NCBI RefSeq assembly: GCF_004402375.1
Contig: NZ_SOGJ01000011.1
Span: 301,431 to 365,430, forward strand
DNA from: Cryobacterium breve
GTDB lineage: Bacteria; Actinomycetota; Actinomycetes; Actinomycetales; Microbacteriaceae
DNA: 64,000 bases
Direction of reading: 5' to 3'
The number at the start of each line of letters is the position of its first letter. The first letter of the stretch is position 1. Positions 53,035-61,955 of the stretch are shown piece by piece. The translations under genes and the position numbers were made by a program. A model generated the notes under the pieces. The model did not search any database. It worked only from the letters and a program-made list of their open reading frames with translations, and was not told where the DNA came from.

Positions 53035-53780
53035 TGAAGGCACCCGTGATCACGCTGTCGGGCGTCGGCATCCGTTTTCGCCGGAACCGACGCGGCCGTC
53101 GCTCATTCAAGGACATGTTCTCCGCGCGCCGACGTCGTATTCGTCCCGGCGAGTTCTGGGCACTCCGCAACGTGGCGTTCACCGTGCAGCCCGGCGAGGC
53201 CATCGGTGTGGTCGGGCGCAACGGCCAGGGCAAGTCGACTCTGCTGAAACTGGTCACCGGCGTCGTCCTGCCCGACGAGGGTACCGTGAGCGTCGCCGAG
53301 GGCGTCGCTCCCCTGATCGAGATCACGGGCGGCTTCGTCGACGACCTCACCGTGCGCGAGAACGTCTACCTGACCGCGGGCTTGCACGGCATGACGAAGA
53401 GGCAGATCGCCGAACGCTTTGACGAGATCATCGAGTTCGCCGAGATCGCCGACTTCGTCGAAACCCCCTACAAGCATCTGTCCAGCGGGATGAAGGTTCG
53501 CATCGCGTTTGCCGTGATCTCGCGGTTGGAGGAACCCATCCTGCTCGTGGACGAGGTGCTCGCGGTCGGCGACAAGGCGTTCCGGGAGAAGTGCTACCGC
53601 CGGATCGAGGAGCTCCTCGCCGGCGGGCGCACCCTGTTCTTCGTGTCCCACAACGAGCGCGATCTGAAGCGGTTCTGCACCCGCGGCCTCTATCTCGACA
53701 AGGGCGCGCTGGTGCTGGACGCCCCCATTGCCGAGGTGCTGGCGCTCTACAACTCGCAATACGGAATCAAGCCGGCCTGA
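53034..53780 (+). CDS. Polysaccharide/teichoic-acid ABC exporter ATPase (TagH/RfbE-like)
   Basis: A 248-residue ATPase. N-terminal motif FWALRNVAFTVQPGEAIGVVGRNGQGKSTLLKLVTGV contains Walker A; EITGGFVDDLTVRENVYLTAGL and LSSGMKVRIAFAV (signature) and ILLVDEVLAVGDKAF (Walker B) follow. This is the capsule/teichoic/O-antigen exporter subfamily. Its GTG overlaps the permease stop. The 3' end overlaps the convergent XRE gene by 34 bp. Confidence 0.9.
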   Translation: MKAPVITLSGVGIRFRRNRRGRRSFKDMFSARRRRIRPGEFWALRNVAFTVQPGEAIGVVGRNGQGKSTLLKLVTGVVLPDEGTVSVAEGVAPLIEITGGFVDDLTVRENVYLTAGLHGMTKRQIAERFDEIIEFAEIADFVETPYKHLSSGMKVRIAFAVISRLEEPILLVDEVLAVGDKAFREKCYRRIEELLAGGRTLFFVSHNERDLKRFCTRGLYLDKGALVLDAPIAEVLALYNSQYGIKPA

Positions 53781-54070
53781 CCCAGCGGAGCGGCCGCGGC
53801 ATCCGGTGCCGGCACGCCGTTTCTACTGGGGGGCAGATGATCCGCGTTGAACCCGGTGACCAGGTCGCTCACTTCCATGCCGAGCACCGTGGCGAGCCGA
53901 ATCAGGGTGTGAAACGTGGGGTTGCCGGTACCGCGGTCGATCCTGGCATAGTTGGACACGTTGAGGCCGGCCAGATGCGCCACAGTTTCTTGGTTGAGGG
54001 AGAGCTGGCGGCGACGGTGACGCAGACGAATACCGAGGATGCGGGATGCTTCTGACGTCGGCTCAGGCAT
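53747..54070 (-). CDS. XRE-family HTH transcriptional regulator
   Basis: A 107-residue protein with a Cro/CI-type HTH at about residues 13-70: LRHRRRQLSLNQETVAHLAGLNVSNYARIDRGTGNP. The start ATG at 54070 matches the beginning of the domain; the frame extends upstream to 54238 but that sequence is not conserved. The C-terminal 30 residues are Pro/Ala-rich. It overlaps the convergent ATPase gene. It may regulate the surrounding surface locus, but no operator is visible. Confidence 0.8.
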   Translation of the reverse strand: MPEPTSEASRILGIRLRHRRRQLSLNQETVAHLAGLNVSNYARIDRGTGNPTFHTLIRLATVLGMEVSDLVTGFNADHLPPSRNGVPAPDAAAAPLGQAGLIPYCEL

Positions 54071-54158
54071 TCTCTGTGTATAGGCGCGCGCCGGGGATTT
54101 CGCCAGAGGCTCAGGCAGGGCACGTAAACTCAACACGAGACCGAAGGAGGGCACTCTG

Positions 54159-55076
54159 ATGGCCAGAAAGCCACAACCGCTGATCTCTGAGACGGGCGGC
54201 CTGCCCAAAGGCGGCCAGCTGCCGTCGGGAATCATCACGGGCTTCGACCGCGTGATGGCGATTCAACGACCCGCCGTGCTGGCACACATTCGTTCCGTGC
54301 GTCGCCGCTCCCCCCACGCGACGCCGTGGGAGATCATCCAGATTCTTGAGCGGCGCTACCTCGCCGCGGTCACGACCGGCGGTGCTGCCGTCGGTGCGAC
54401 GGCCGTCATTCCTGGCGTCGGAACGGGCGTCACCCTGGCACTGTCCGGGGTCGAGACGGCCGGGTTCCTCGAGGCCACCGCGCTGTTCACGCAGTCGGTG
54501 AGTGAGGTGCACGGCATTGCCGTCGACGATCCCGATCGGGCACGCGCCCTGGTCATGACCATGATGCTCGGCCGGGAGGGCTCCGATCTCGTGCGCCAGC
54601 TGGCCGGCCAGGCATCCGGAGCCGGATCACCGCGCACCGCCTACTGGGGCGAACTCGTCACGACCAGCATTCCCCGGGCCATCATGGGCCCGCTCACCGA
54701 CCGGCTGCAGAGCTCCTTCATCCGGCAGTTCGCGGCCAAGGGCGGCGCCAGCGTGATCGGCAAGGCACTGCCATTTGGCGTGGGAGCGATCATCGGCGGT
54801 GCCGGCAACCACATCCTGGGCAAGCGGGTCGTGCACTCCTCGCGGCTTGCGTTCGGCCAGCCGCCGTTCGGTTTCCGCCCGGAACTGGACCCTAAGGTGC
54901 GTGAGTTCGCCGACCGGGAGACCTCAGCAGGCCGCCTTCCCGGCTTGGCCCGCGTACCGCTGGCCGGCCTCACCGGGCGCATCGGGCGTATCGGGCGCAT
55001 CGGGCGTCGCCGGATGCCCCGCACCCTCGACGCGCAGCCACCCACAGCCGACCCCGCAACACCTCCCGCAGTCTAG
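54159..55076 (+). CDS. Hypothetical protein, EcsC-like, with RIG-repeat tail
   Basis: A 305-residue protein. It has two hydrophobic glycine-rich segments (TTGGAAVGATAVIPGVGTGVTLAL and the ASVIGKALPFGVGAIIGGAGNHILGKRVV region), an arrangement seen in EcsC-like proteins, though I would not assign the family firmly. A 9-bp tandem repeat at about 54975-55005 encodes GRIGRIGRIGRR near the C-terminus, a basic low-complexity tail. GGAGG lies upstream of the ATG. It stands alone between the XRE gene and the convergent glycerophosphotransferase. Confidence 0.55.
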   Translation: MARKPQPLISETGGLPKGGQLPSGIITGFDRVMAIQRPAVLAHIRSVRRRSPHATPWEIIQILERRYLAAVTTGGAAVGATAVIPGVGTGVTLALSGVETAGFLEATALFTQSVSEVHGIAVDDPDRARALVMTMMLGREGSDLVRQLAGQASGAGSPRTAYWGELVTTSIPRAIMGPLTDRLQSSFIRQFAAKGGASVIGKALPFGVGAIIGGAGNHILGKRVVHSSRLAFGQPPFGFRPELDPKVREFADRETSAGRLPGLARVPLAGLTGRIGRIGRIGRRRMPRTLDAQPPTADPATPPAV

Positions 55077-55115
55077 CAGAGTCGAAGCGCCCTGCCGGCC
55101 CGTCGCGAGCGCCGG

Positions 55116-56417
55116 CTAGAGCGCCTCGGCCTCCGTGACCTCGAGCGTCGGCGCCTCATCCGTCGAGTTCACTGATTCGATACGCACCGCCTGCGGGTGT
55201 TCGGCGTCGCAGCGCTCCCACTCCTGCATCAGGTGGGTCACGGCGGCTTGGAACCGTTCCGTGGCCACGCCGGGGCCGGTATCGCCGAAGTAGCGTTCAA
55301 CCCAGTCCTTGAGCCGGTCCCGGGCCTCGTTGTTATGCGTGAGGTCATCGAGCACGTCGAGTATGTTCCCGGCCCGGTCCGCCTGAAGCCACTCGCAGTC
55401 GGAGAGGTAGCCGCTGGTGTCGATCTGGGCGGCAGGGTGCACCGGGCGAGTGACCATCAGAGCTTTACCCGAGGCCAGGCGGTCGTAGACCATCGCTGAA
55501 ATATCGACGATCGCCACATCCGCGGCCGAGAGCTGCCAGCCCAGATCGGGGCTGGCGTCATAGATGTGCCGGGCCGAAGCATCCCGCGCGTTCGCCGCGG
55601 CGATGGCGGCGATGATGGCCTTGTTGGCCGCTCCATATTCCGAGTCGACCACGCCACTTCGAGGGTGCGGGCGGTAGATCACCCGATGATGAGCCGATTT
55701 CAGCAGCGCCGCCACAAGGGCAACACCGTGGGTGGCGACGGAGCCGTAGGCTGCGGCCGGTCGGTCGCCCTCCCAGGTCGGGGCGTAGAGGATGACTTGG
55801 CGTTCGTCCGCGACGTAGGGGGTCGCCCCCGAGTAGTAGTCGGCTTGAGGGCGCCCGATCTTGATCGCGCGCTTGTCGAAGTCGTAATCCCAGAGCACCT
55901 TGTCGAGGCGGGCGACGGCGGCGTCACCGGCGACGAAGGAGTAGTCGTAGGCCTTGATCTGATTGGTGACCATGTACATCTTGTCGCTCTCACCGTGATT
56001 GATGAAAACGTGCCAGCGGCGCCCGTAGCGCATCATCTGGAAGTTGCGGGGATTCTGGTTCACGTAGAACACGACCCGGATGTCCTGCTCGGCCAGGACC
56101 CGCTCGAGGTCGGCGACCCGGCGCACGTAGGCAACCGGCACCGGTGACTCCTCGATCAGCGGAAGGGCACCCGCCCCGCTTCGGCTCAGCACCAGCACGG
56201 GCCACGTCTTGGCGAGTTTGGCGAACGGCTTGTACCACTGCCGCATCTGGTAGAGGTTGACGCCGCCGTCGGCGAAGTAGACGGCGATCTTGAAGTGCTG
56301 CCGGGGCAGCGGCTCCCGTTTGGACAACCGCCCGTTCAGCAGACGCTGTGCCTTGCGCGACGCCGTGACGTCTCTGACCAGCTTGATCCCAAGCCTGACG
56401 TCCCTTTGTATACCCAC
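55116..56417 (-). CDS. CDP-glycerol glycerophosphotransferase family (TagB/TagF-like)
   Basis: A 433-residue enzyme that transfers glycerol- or ribitol-phosphate-like units in wall teichoic acid-type polymers. Markers: FYVNQNPRNFQMMRYGRRWHVFINHGESDKM near the middle with the HGES motif, IKIGRPQ, YAPTWEGDRP, and IYRPHPRSG with SAADVAIVDISAMVYDRLASGKAL. Membrane-associated, cytoplasmic. It is followed by two GT2 genes and the CDP-alcohol phosphatidyltransferase on the same strand. The polymer is not known; teichoic or teichulosonic acids occur in this family of bacteria. Confidence 0.87.
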   Translation of the reverse strand: MGIQRDVRLGIKLVRDVTASRKAQRLLNGRLSKREPLPRQHFKIAVYFADGGVNLYQMRQWYKPFAKLAKTWPVLVLSRSGAGALPLIEESPVPVAYVRRVADLERVLAEQDIRVVFYVNQNPRNFQMMRYGRRWHVFINHGESDKMYMVTNQIKAYDYSFVAGDAAVARLDKVLWDYDFDKRAIKIGRPQADYYSGATPYVADERQVILYAPTWEGDRPAAAYGSVATHGVALVAALLKSAHHRVIYRPHPRSGVVDSEYGAANKAIIAAIAAANARDASARHIYDASPDLGWQLSAADVAIVDISAMVYDRLASGKALMVTRPVHPAAQIDTSGYLSDCEWLQADRAGNILDVLDDLTHNNEARDRLKDWVERYFGDTGPGVATERFQAAVTHLMQEWERCDAEHPQAVRIESVNSTDEAPTLEVTEAEAL

Positions 56418-56490
56418 GCGTCAAGAGTACCGGCCATGTCGGTCGCCACGAGCGACTTGACCCCCGAAGGGGATCTTGACGACGGAATCG

Positions 56491-57390
56491 TTAGACGATG
56501 GGCGGCCGACCGGCGAGTGTCATCCGGCACACGGTGCGTGGCTTGAGCGGGCGCCGCTCCCCCGGGTCTGTGGTCCAGCCCTCCCGGAATCCGGCGAGCC
56601 ACGCGCGCAGGGCACTCGGCTTTCGCGCCCACCGGAGCAGCTGGATCAGGAGCCAGGATCCGGCATAGACGGGCACCAGCAGAGCCGGAAGGTTGCGGCG
56701 GGCCAGCCAGACTCTGTTGCGGGCGTTGAGGCGGTAGTAGTCGGCGTGCCGGGTGGGCTGGATCACCGGGTGGTTGGCTTCCAACTCGCCGGCGTACCAG
56801 GCGCGCAGCCCCAGGTCCCAGACCCGCCAGGCCAGCTCGATGCCCTCGTGGGCGTAGAAGAACGGTTCGGCCCAGCCTCCGGTTGCGTCAAAGACGGCCC
56901 GTGGAAGCAGGACGGCACCCTCCCAGACCGAGAAGACGTTGCTGGAGTGATCGGCCTCGCCCTTGCGGATGCGCGGGATCCAGCGTCGGGGCGACTCGAT
57001 GCCCGCCGGATCGACCACCCGTGGCTGGAGGAGGCCGATGGTCGGATCCGCCCTCAGCATGGCGATGGCGTCACGCAGGAAATTCGGGTCCGGGATGCTC
57101 GCGTCATCGTCGAGGAAGAACAGGAATTCCCCGGACACCTGGGACACCCCACGGTTGCGCCCGGCCGGGATGCCCAGGTTCTCGGGCAGACCGAGGGTTT
57201 TGACCTCGGCCGGCAGACCGGTCGGCTGCCAGCCGTTGCCTACGCACACCACGTCCAGCCGCACGCCCTGCTGAACCAGCATGCTCCGGATGCCGCGGGC
57301 TAGGTCGTCGGGGCGGGTGCCCTGCGTGAGCACCACGACCCCCACGGTCGGCACGGTGTGGCTGACCGGTGCGGCGCTAGGACCGGACAC
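56491..57390 (-). CDS. GT2 family glycosyltransferase
   Basis: A 299-residue inverting glycosyltransferase of the GT-A fold. Markers: VGVVVLTQGTRPDDLARGIRSML at the start, ENLGIPAGRNRGV, the DxD motif FLFFLDDDASIPD, and the acceptor loop FFYAHEGIELAWRVWDLGL. The GTG at 57390 is chosen because it overlaps the CDP-alcohol gene's end by only 14 nt; an ATG at 57465 adds 25 Trp/Cys-rich residues. The C-terminal region (LVPVYAGSWLLIQLLRWARK) may lie against the membrane. Confidence 0.87.
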   Translation of the reverse strand: MSGPSAAPVSHTVPTVGVVVLTQGTRPDDLARGIRSMLVQQGVRLDVVCVGNGWQPTGLPAEVKTLGLPENLGIPAGRNRGVSQVSGEFLFFLDDDASIPDPNFLRDAIAMLRADPTIGLLQPRVVDPAGIESPRRWIPRIRKGEADHSSNVFSVWEGAVLLPRAVFDATGGWAEPFFYAHEGIELAWRVWDLGLRAWYAGELEANHPVIQPTRHADYYRLNARNRVWLARRNLPALLVPVYAGSWLLIQLLRWARKPSALRAWLAGFREGWTTDPGERRPLKPRTVCRMTLAGRPPIV

Positions 57391-58189
57391 GTTTAGACGC
57401 CATGATTGCCACGAAGTGGCCCACCAGTGAGAGGAACGCGAGCGGCACGAGCAGAACCAGCACAAACCGGTCGACCGTTGGCTCGCCGAGGAAGCTGCCG
57501 ACGACCGCGGCGACGAAGATCAGCATGGTCAGTTCGACCGAGTGGTACAGCCGGTGGAACGGTAGGAACCGGGCCAGGCGACGGGCGCGGGCGATGAGGC
57601 TGGACGTCGGGGTCTGCTCGTGCTTGCGGTCCGCGAGCTTGGTCATCCCTGCGTTCGCGCGGGCGACGTGCACCATATCGTTGAGCGCCTTGTTCAGCAC
57701 TATGATCAGGGCGAGCAGCAGGGCGAGCGTGGTCCAGAGGAAGTCGGCCGGAGCCTCGAACGGGTAGAAGGCGCAACGGATACCGAACGCGATCGGGATA
57801 AGCGCCTCGGTCGTGTAGTGCCCGACCTTGTCGAGGAACACGCCAGCCGGGGAGGACTGCCGACGCCAGCGAGCAACCTCACCGTCGGAGCAATCGACCA
57901 ACATCTGCAGCTGACCGAGCAGGAGGGCGAGCAACGCGCCCCAGATACCGGGGATGAGCAGTGCGGCAGCCGTGGACCAGCCGACCAGGATCATCAAGCC
58001 GGTGACACCGTTCGCCGAGATGCGGGTCTTCAGCAGCAGCCAGGTCAGGTACGGGGAGATGTCGCGCAGGTAGAGGGAAGCCGTCCAGTGCTCGGCATTC
58101 GCCCGCAGCCGCACCTCGGGCGGCTGGGCCACCCGGCGGAGTTCGTCAATCGAGGAGGGGCGAGCCGCCGCGGGATTCGCTGACGTCAT
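57377..58189 (-). CDS. CDP-alcohol phosphatidyltransferase family protein
   Basis: A 270-residue membrane enzyme with about six helices. The signature D-x2-DG-x2-AR-x8-G-x3-D-x3-D is present as Asp99, Asp102-Gly103, Ala106-Arg107, Gly116 and Asp120, but the last position is His124 (sequence VGHY) instead of Asp. It transfers a phosphoalcohol from a CDP-alcohol to an acceptor; with the neighbouring nucleotidyltransferase and GT2 enzymes it probably helps make a surface glycopolymer lipid anchor or repeat unit. The ATG overlaps the upstream GT2 stop by 4 nt (ATGA). Confidence 0.8.
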   Translation of the reverse strand: MTSANPAAARPSSIDELRRVAQPPEVRLRANAEHWTASLYLRDISPYLTWLLLKTRISANGVTGLMILVGWSTAAALLIPGIWGALLALLLGQLQMLVDCSDGEVARWRRQSSPAGVFLDKVGHYTTEALIPIAFGIRCAFYPFEAPADFLWTTLALLLALIIVLNKALNDMVHVARANAGMTKLADRKHEQTPTSSLIARARRLARFLPFHRLYHSVELTMLIFVAAVVGSFLGEPTVDRFVLVLLVPLAFLSLVGHFVAIMASKRVRS

Positions 58190-59247
58190 GGTTGCCTTCC
58201 GGTATGGGCCGTGATGTTGGTGGTGAGTGTCAAATACCCGAGCAGGAAGCCGATCCCCCAGCAGAAGTGAATGCAGGGCAAGACTACGAGAAACCACACC
58301 CCGGCACGAAACCCGTCCGGCCGGGTGACCAGCGCCGTGGCCATTACCACCAGGAGCAGATAGGCAGCGGGGATCAGGAACCCGAGCAACAGCCACGGGG
58401 TTACCCCGGTCAACAGCTGCACCAGGCCGGCCAGTCCGGTCAATACCCCGATCGAGACGCCCAAGACCATCACGGGCGGTGCGAAGTAACGGATGCCATT
58501 GGACGCCGGATAGCGCCGCGCAAGTTCCCCGCGCCAGAGGCCGGTGGACACCATTTGCCGAGCCAGCCGGGCCAGGCTCGGGCGTGGCCGGTAGACGACC
58601 CGGAGCCGGGGCGTGAACCACACGGTGCCGCCGGCTTCGCGCAGTCGCCGGTTGAGTTCCCAGTCCTGGCCGCGTTTGATGCCCTCGTCGAAGAGGCCCA
58701 CGCGCACGATGCTCGCCATCCGGAAGCAGCCCAAGTACACGGTTTCCGCCGCCCCTTCCGGACCGCCCACGTGCAGGGGCGTTCCGCCGAGGCCGATCTT
58801 GGTGCCATAGGCGCGGGCGACGGCCTTCTGGAACGGGCTCTCACCCTGAGCATCCATGACACCACCGACGTTGTCGGCGCCCGTGCGTTCGAGGGTCTCC
58901 ACCGCGATGCGGGCATAGTCCGGCGGCAGCACCGAGTGGGCGTCCACGCGAATGACGACCGGGTACCGGGAGGCGCGGATGGCGGTGTTCAGCCCGGCCG
59001 GCGTGGAGCCGATTTCATTGGCGACGATACGGATGCGCGGATCGACCGCAGCCATCTCTTCGACCAGCTCGTTCGTTCCGTCGATGCTCGGACCGAGTGC
59101 CAGCGTGACCTCGAACGGTCCCTCGTAGTCTTGGCACAACAGGCTGGTCACGGCGGCGCGCACATGCGTCACGTCGTTCAGGACCGGCATCACATAGGAA
59201 ACCCCGAGCAGGGATTTGACTCCGGAAGTGGACTCCTGGCTGGTCAT
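58186..59247 (-). CDS. GT2 family glycosyltransferase with C-terminal helices
   Basis: A 353-residue GT2 enzyme. Markers: VSYVMPVLNDVTHVRAAVTSLL, IGSTPAGLNTAIRASRYPVVIRVDAHS with the DxH metal site, and GQDWELNRRLREAGG. The C-terminal third carries four membrane helices (VMVLGVSIGVLTGLAGLVQLL onwards), a layout seen in succinoglycan-type exopolysaccharide transferases. It is first in the GT2/CDP-alcohol/GT2/glycerophosphotransferase series on this strand. Confidence 0.88.
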   Translation of the reverse strand: MTSQESTSGVKSLLGVSYVMPVLNDVTHVRAAVTSLLCQDYEGPFEVTLALGPSIDGTNELVEEMAAVDPRIRIVANEIGSTPAGLNTAIRASRYPVVIRVDAHSVLPPDYARIAVETLERTGADNVGGVMDAQGESPFQKAVARAYGTKIGLGGTPLHVGGPEGAAETVYLGCFRMASIVRVGLFDEGIKRGQDWELNRRLREAGGTVWFTPRLRVVYRPRPSLARLARQMVSTGLWRGELARRYPASNGIRYFAPPVMVLGVSIGVLTGLAGLVQLLTGVTPWLLLGFLIPAAYLLLVVMATALVTRPDGFRAGVWFLVVLPCIHFCWGIGFLLGYLTLTTNITAHTGRQP

Positions 59248-59319
59248 AGTTCCATTCTTCTGGAGGGATGTCCGAGCCTACCAGCCACCCCTTTACGGCC
59301 CGCATCGGGTCCGTTAACG

Positions 59320-59359
59320 CCAGCTGCGCCGCCGGTGCATTCACCGGTGGCGCAGCTGG
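59320..59359 (-). terminator. Strong hairpin behind the HtrA gene
   Basis: Arms CCAGCTGCGCC and GGCGCAGCTGG with an inner CCGGTG/CACCGG, 21 nt beyond the stop of the protease gene. No long T-run follows, so it may be a factor-assisted terminator or message-stabilising hairpin. Confidence 0.55.
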
Positions 59360-59380
59360 GGGCTGTGAAGGAGCGAGCGG

Positions 59381-60979
59381 TCAGCTGGTGAGTTCTCCGA
59401 CAGTGACGGAGACGGTGACGGATTTGCCGTCACGCACATAGGTCACGTCGGCCTCCTCCCCGGCCGCGAGAGACCGCACCTGGGCGGTGAGGTCGTTCGC
59501 GTCGGTGATCGGAACATCGTTCAGGTTGGTGACGATGTCGCCCGCCTTGAGGCCGCCCTTGTCGGCCGCCCCGCCCTGGGAGACCTCGCTGATCAGGGCA
59601 CCGACGGTAGTGCTGCCTTCCTTGCCGGCCGCGCTGGTGACGCTGGCGCCGAGCAGGCCGTGGCTGGCGGTTCCGGTGGCGATCAGTTCGTCGGAGATGC
59701 GCTTGACCAGGTTCGACGGGATTGAGAAGCCGACGCCGATGCTGCCCGCCGCAGCCGATTCACCGCCGGCGCTGGCGATGGCAACGTTGATGCCGATCAG
59801 CTCACCCTTGGAATTGAGCAGTGCTCCGCCGGAGTTGCCGGGGTTGATCGCGGCATCCGTCTGAATCACCGAGAGCGAGATACTGCCGGTGGACGGAGCC
59901 TGAGGCTGCCCGCCGTTCTGATCGGGCAGGTCGAAGAAGAACGGGCTCTGGTCGTCGGGCTCAGTGCTGTCCGGAGTCTTCGGCGCGGCCGAGGACGCGA
60001 TCGAAATGCTGCGGTTGAGCGCGCTCACAATACCGTCGGTGACGCTGCCGGAGAGGCCGAGCGGGGCGCCGATGGCGATGGCCGTGTCGCCAACATTGAG
60101 GTTGCTGGAGTCGGCCCACTTGATGGGCGTCAGCCCGCTGGCGTCTTCGAGCTTGATCACGGCGAGGTCCGAGATCGGGTCGGTGCCGACGAGGGTGGCG
60201 GTGTAGAGCTTGCCGTCACTTCCGGTGACCTGGAGCGCGGCCTCGGAAGCGGCGCCATCGAGGGTGACCACGTGGGTGTTCGTGAGAATGTAACCGTCCT
60301 CGGTCAGGATGACGCCGGATCCGGTTCCGCCGGAGCTACCGTCGGACGCATTGATGGTAACGACGCTGGGCGTGGCCTTCGCCGCGACGGCGGTGATCTG
60401 GTTGACGCTGTCAGTGTTGTTGACCACGACACTGTTGGGGCCGCTGGCCTCGCTGGCAGGGATTCCGCTGCTCTGGTTGGTGAGCACGAACGCGGTCACA
60501 CCGGCGCCGGATGCCCCTCCGACGAGCGCTCCGATGGCGAGCGCCGCGATCAGGGCGATATTGCCCGAGCGGCGCGGCATCTTGCGCGCCGCGCCGGCCT
60601 GGTCGGCGGGAAACCCGGTCTGACCGTCCTTCTGGGCATAAAACTGCGGTGTCGCGTTCGGCGCGTAGGCATTCTGGGCGGGGTGCCCTTGGATGGAGTT
60701 ACCGAAGGCATCCGTCGCGTAGGCCTGTGTCGGATGTGTACCAGACGCAGGCTGTTGAGAGGCTGCAGATTGGGTGGCGGCGGGCAGGGAGTCGGGTTCG
60801 ATGACCTCGGCCGACTGCTCATCTGCGGGGGTCGTGGGGGCGGTGGGAGCACTCGGCGACGAGGCCACGGAAGCGGGCTGCGCCGGGGCGACGGCCTCGC
60901 CGGCTGCGTTCACTTCAAACGGCACTGCGTCTTTGTCGGAATCGGGTGATGCGCCGGTTTCCGGTGTGTTGTCGGTCAT
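59381..60979 (-). CDS. HtrA/DegP-type membrane-anchored serine protease with PDZ
   Basis: A 532-residue envelope quality-control protease. A long disordered Ala/Pro/Gln/Ser-rich cytoplasmic N-terminus (1-145) precedes one membrane helix (about 149-175). The trypsin-like domain has the triad His236 (TNTHVV), Asp271 (SDLAVIKL) and Ser383 (NPGNSGGALL). The PDZ domain is at about 440-525 (GGAADKGGLKAGDIVTNLND). An unusual 30-residue insertion at about 332-364 is rich in Pro/Asp/Gln. AGGAG precedes the ATG at 60979. Confidence 0.93.
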   Translation of the reverse strand: MTDNTPETGASPDSDKDAVPFEVNAAGEAVAPAQPASVASSPSAPTAPTTPADEQSAEVIEPDSLPAATQSAASQQPASGTHPTQAYATDAFGNSIQGHPAQNAYAPNATPQFYAQKDGQTGFPADQAGAARKMPRRSGNIALIAALAIGALVGGASGAGVTAFVLTNQSSGIPASEASGPNSVVVNNTDSVNQITAVAAKATPSVVTINASDGSSGGTGSGVILTEDGYILTNTHVVTLDGAASEAALQVTGSDGKLYTATLVGTDPISDLAVIKLEDASGLTPIKWADSSNLNVGDTAIAIGAPLGLSGSVTDGIVSALNRSISIASSAAPKTPDSTEPDDQSPFFFDLPDQNGGQPQAPSTGSISLSVIQTDAAINPGNSGGALLNSKGELIGINVAIASAGGESAAAGSIGVGFSIPSNLVKRISDELIATGTASHGLLGASVTSAAGKEGSTTVGALISEVSQGGAADKGGLKAGDIVTNLNDVPITDANDLTAQVRSLAAGEEADVTYVRDGKSVTVSVTVGELTS

Positions 60980-61097
60980 GGGTGCTCCTTCCAAGCGATT
61001 CCACCTTGACGCGTGAACCTGTGCGAATGATATGCGCAAGCTGGGAGCATTCAATGACGGAGCCGTGACTTGCGCGTAACCTGGTCAATCCTTCTGA

Positions 61098-61955
61098 TCA
61101 GCAGCCAGGACCGGCCGGATTCGTCATGCAGGTGTGGTCGACGAGCACGGTCTGGGCGTCGCCCACAGTCACGCCGAGGGGCTCGGCCGGCACCGGAAGC
61201 GTACCCCGCACTGAGCGCCAGGCGGATCCTGCGAATCGATACTCAGCCGAGTACACGGCGGAGACCTGTACGGAGAAGGCACCCGCACGACGGAACACGT
61301 GACTGGTCGGGGTGGCGGAGAACTCGGGCAGGCCCAGTGCCGTCCAGGTCGCCCCACCGGATGTCGTTCCGGCCTCTGCCCCATCGCCATACGACCAGCG
61401 GTAGCCGATGGGGGTGAAGCGCACCTCGGCCGGATACCCGAGCAGACTGCCGGAGAGCGTGTGAACGGATGCGGCGGCGATGAAGTTCGCGGGCAACCCC
61501 ACCACGCTCCAGCCCCGAGGCTCCATCGCCTGGGTCGGTGCCGACGGTTGGAAGTTGATCAGATCACTGACCCGCACGATGAGATTCGGATCACACGGGG
61601 ACCCGGGGATGCAGCCGACCGTGAAGTCGTCCCGCACAACCGTCAGCGGATCGGCAACGGGCGCCGCTCCCGGAACCCCGCCGCCGGAGCCACCCCCAGC
61701 GCCCCCGGAACTGGACCCGGCCCCGACCCCGGCCCCAGGGCCACCGCCGGGCTCCTGGCCGCCGCCGCCGCCGGTCTCGTACCCCGCCGACAGGTCCACA
61801 CCTCCGTTGTTTACGTTTCCCGACATCGTTGGGCAGAGCCCAGCGACGGCGAGTTGATATGGGCAATCTCCATCTTCCGCCGTTGCGATCAATGCTGAAG
61901 AGACAAAGACCAGCGAGACAAGGATTGCGGTTAGCAAAAGTTTGACCCAGACCAT
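61098..61955 (-). CDS. Secreted PKD-domain-like protein with Gly-rich linker
   Basis: A 285-residue exported protein. A signal peptide-like start (MVWVKLLLTAILVSLVFVSSALIATA) is followed by a Gly/Ser-rich linker at about 62-95 and then a beta-rich region with RWSYGDG and HVFRRAGAFSVQVSAVY, which resembles a PKD fold. Six or more Cys suggest disulfides. It overlaps the end of the upstream lipoprotein gene by 25 nt. It has no catalytic motif I can identify; an adhesive or envelope role is only a guess. Confidence 0.7.
   Translation of the reverse strand: MVWVKLLLTAILVSLVFVSSALIATAEDGDCPYQLAVAGLCPTMSGNVNNGGVDLSAGYETGGGGGQEPGGGPGAGVGAGSSSGGAGGGSGGGVPGAAPVADPLTVVRDDFTVGCIPGSPCDPNLIVRVSDLINFQPSAPTQAMEPRGWSVVGLPANFIAAASVHTLSGSLLGYPAEVRFTPIGYRWSYGDGAEAGTTSGGATWTALGLPEFSATPTSHVFRRAGAFSVQVSAVYSAEYRFAGSAWRSVRGTLPVPAEPLGVTVGDAQTVLVDHTCMTNPAGPGC

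Noticed and set aside
57390..57465. Upstream ATG start of the GT2 gene at 57465
   Set aside because: It would add 25 Trp/Cys/Ser-rich residues not typical of GT2 enzymes and overlap the CDP-alcohol gene by 89 nt.
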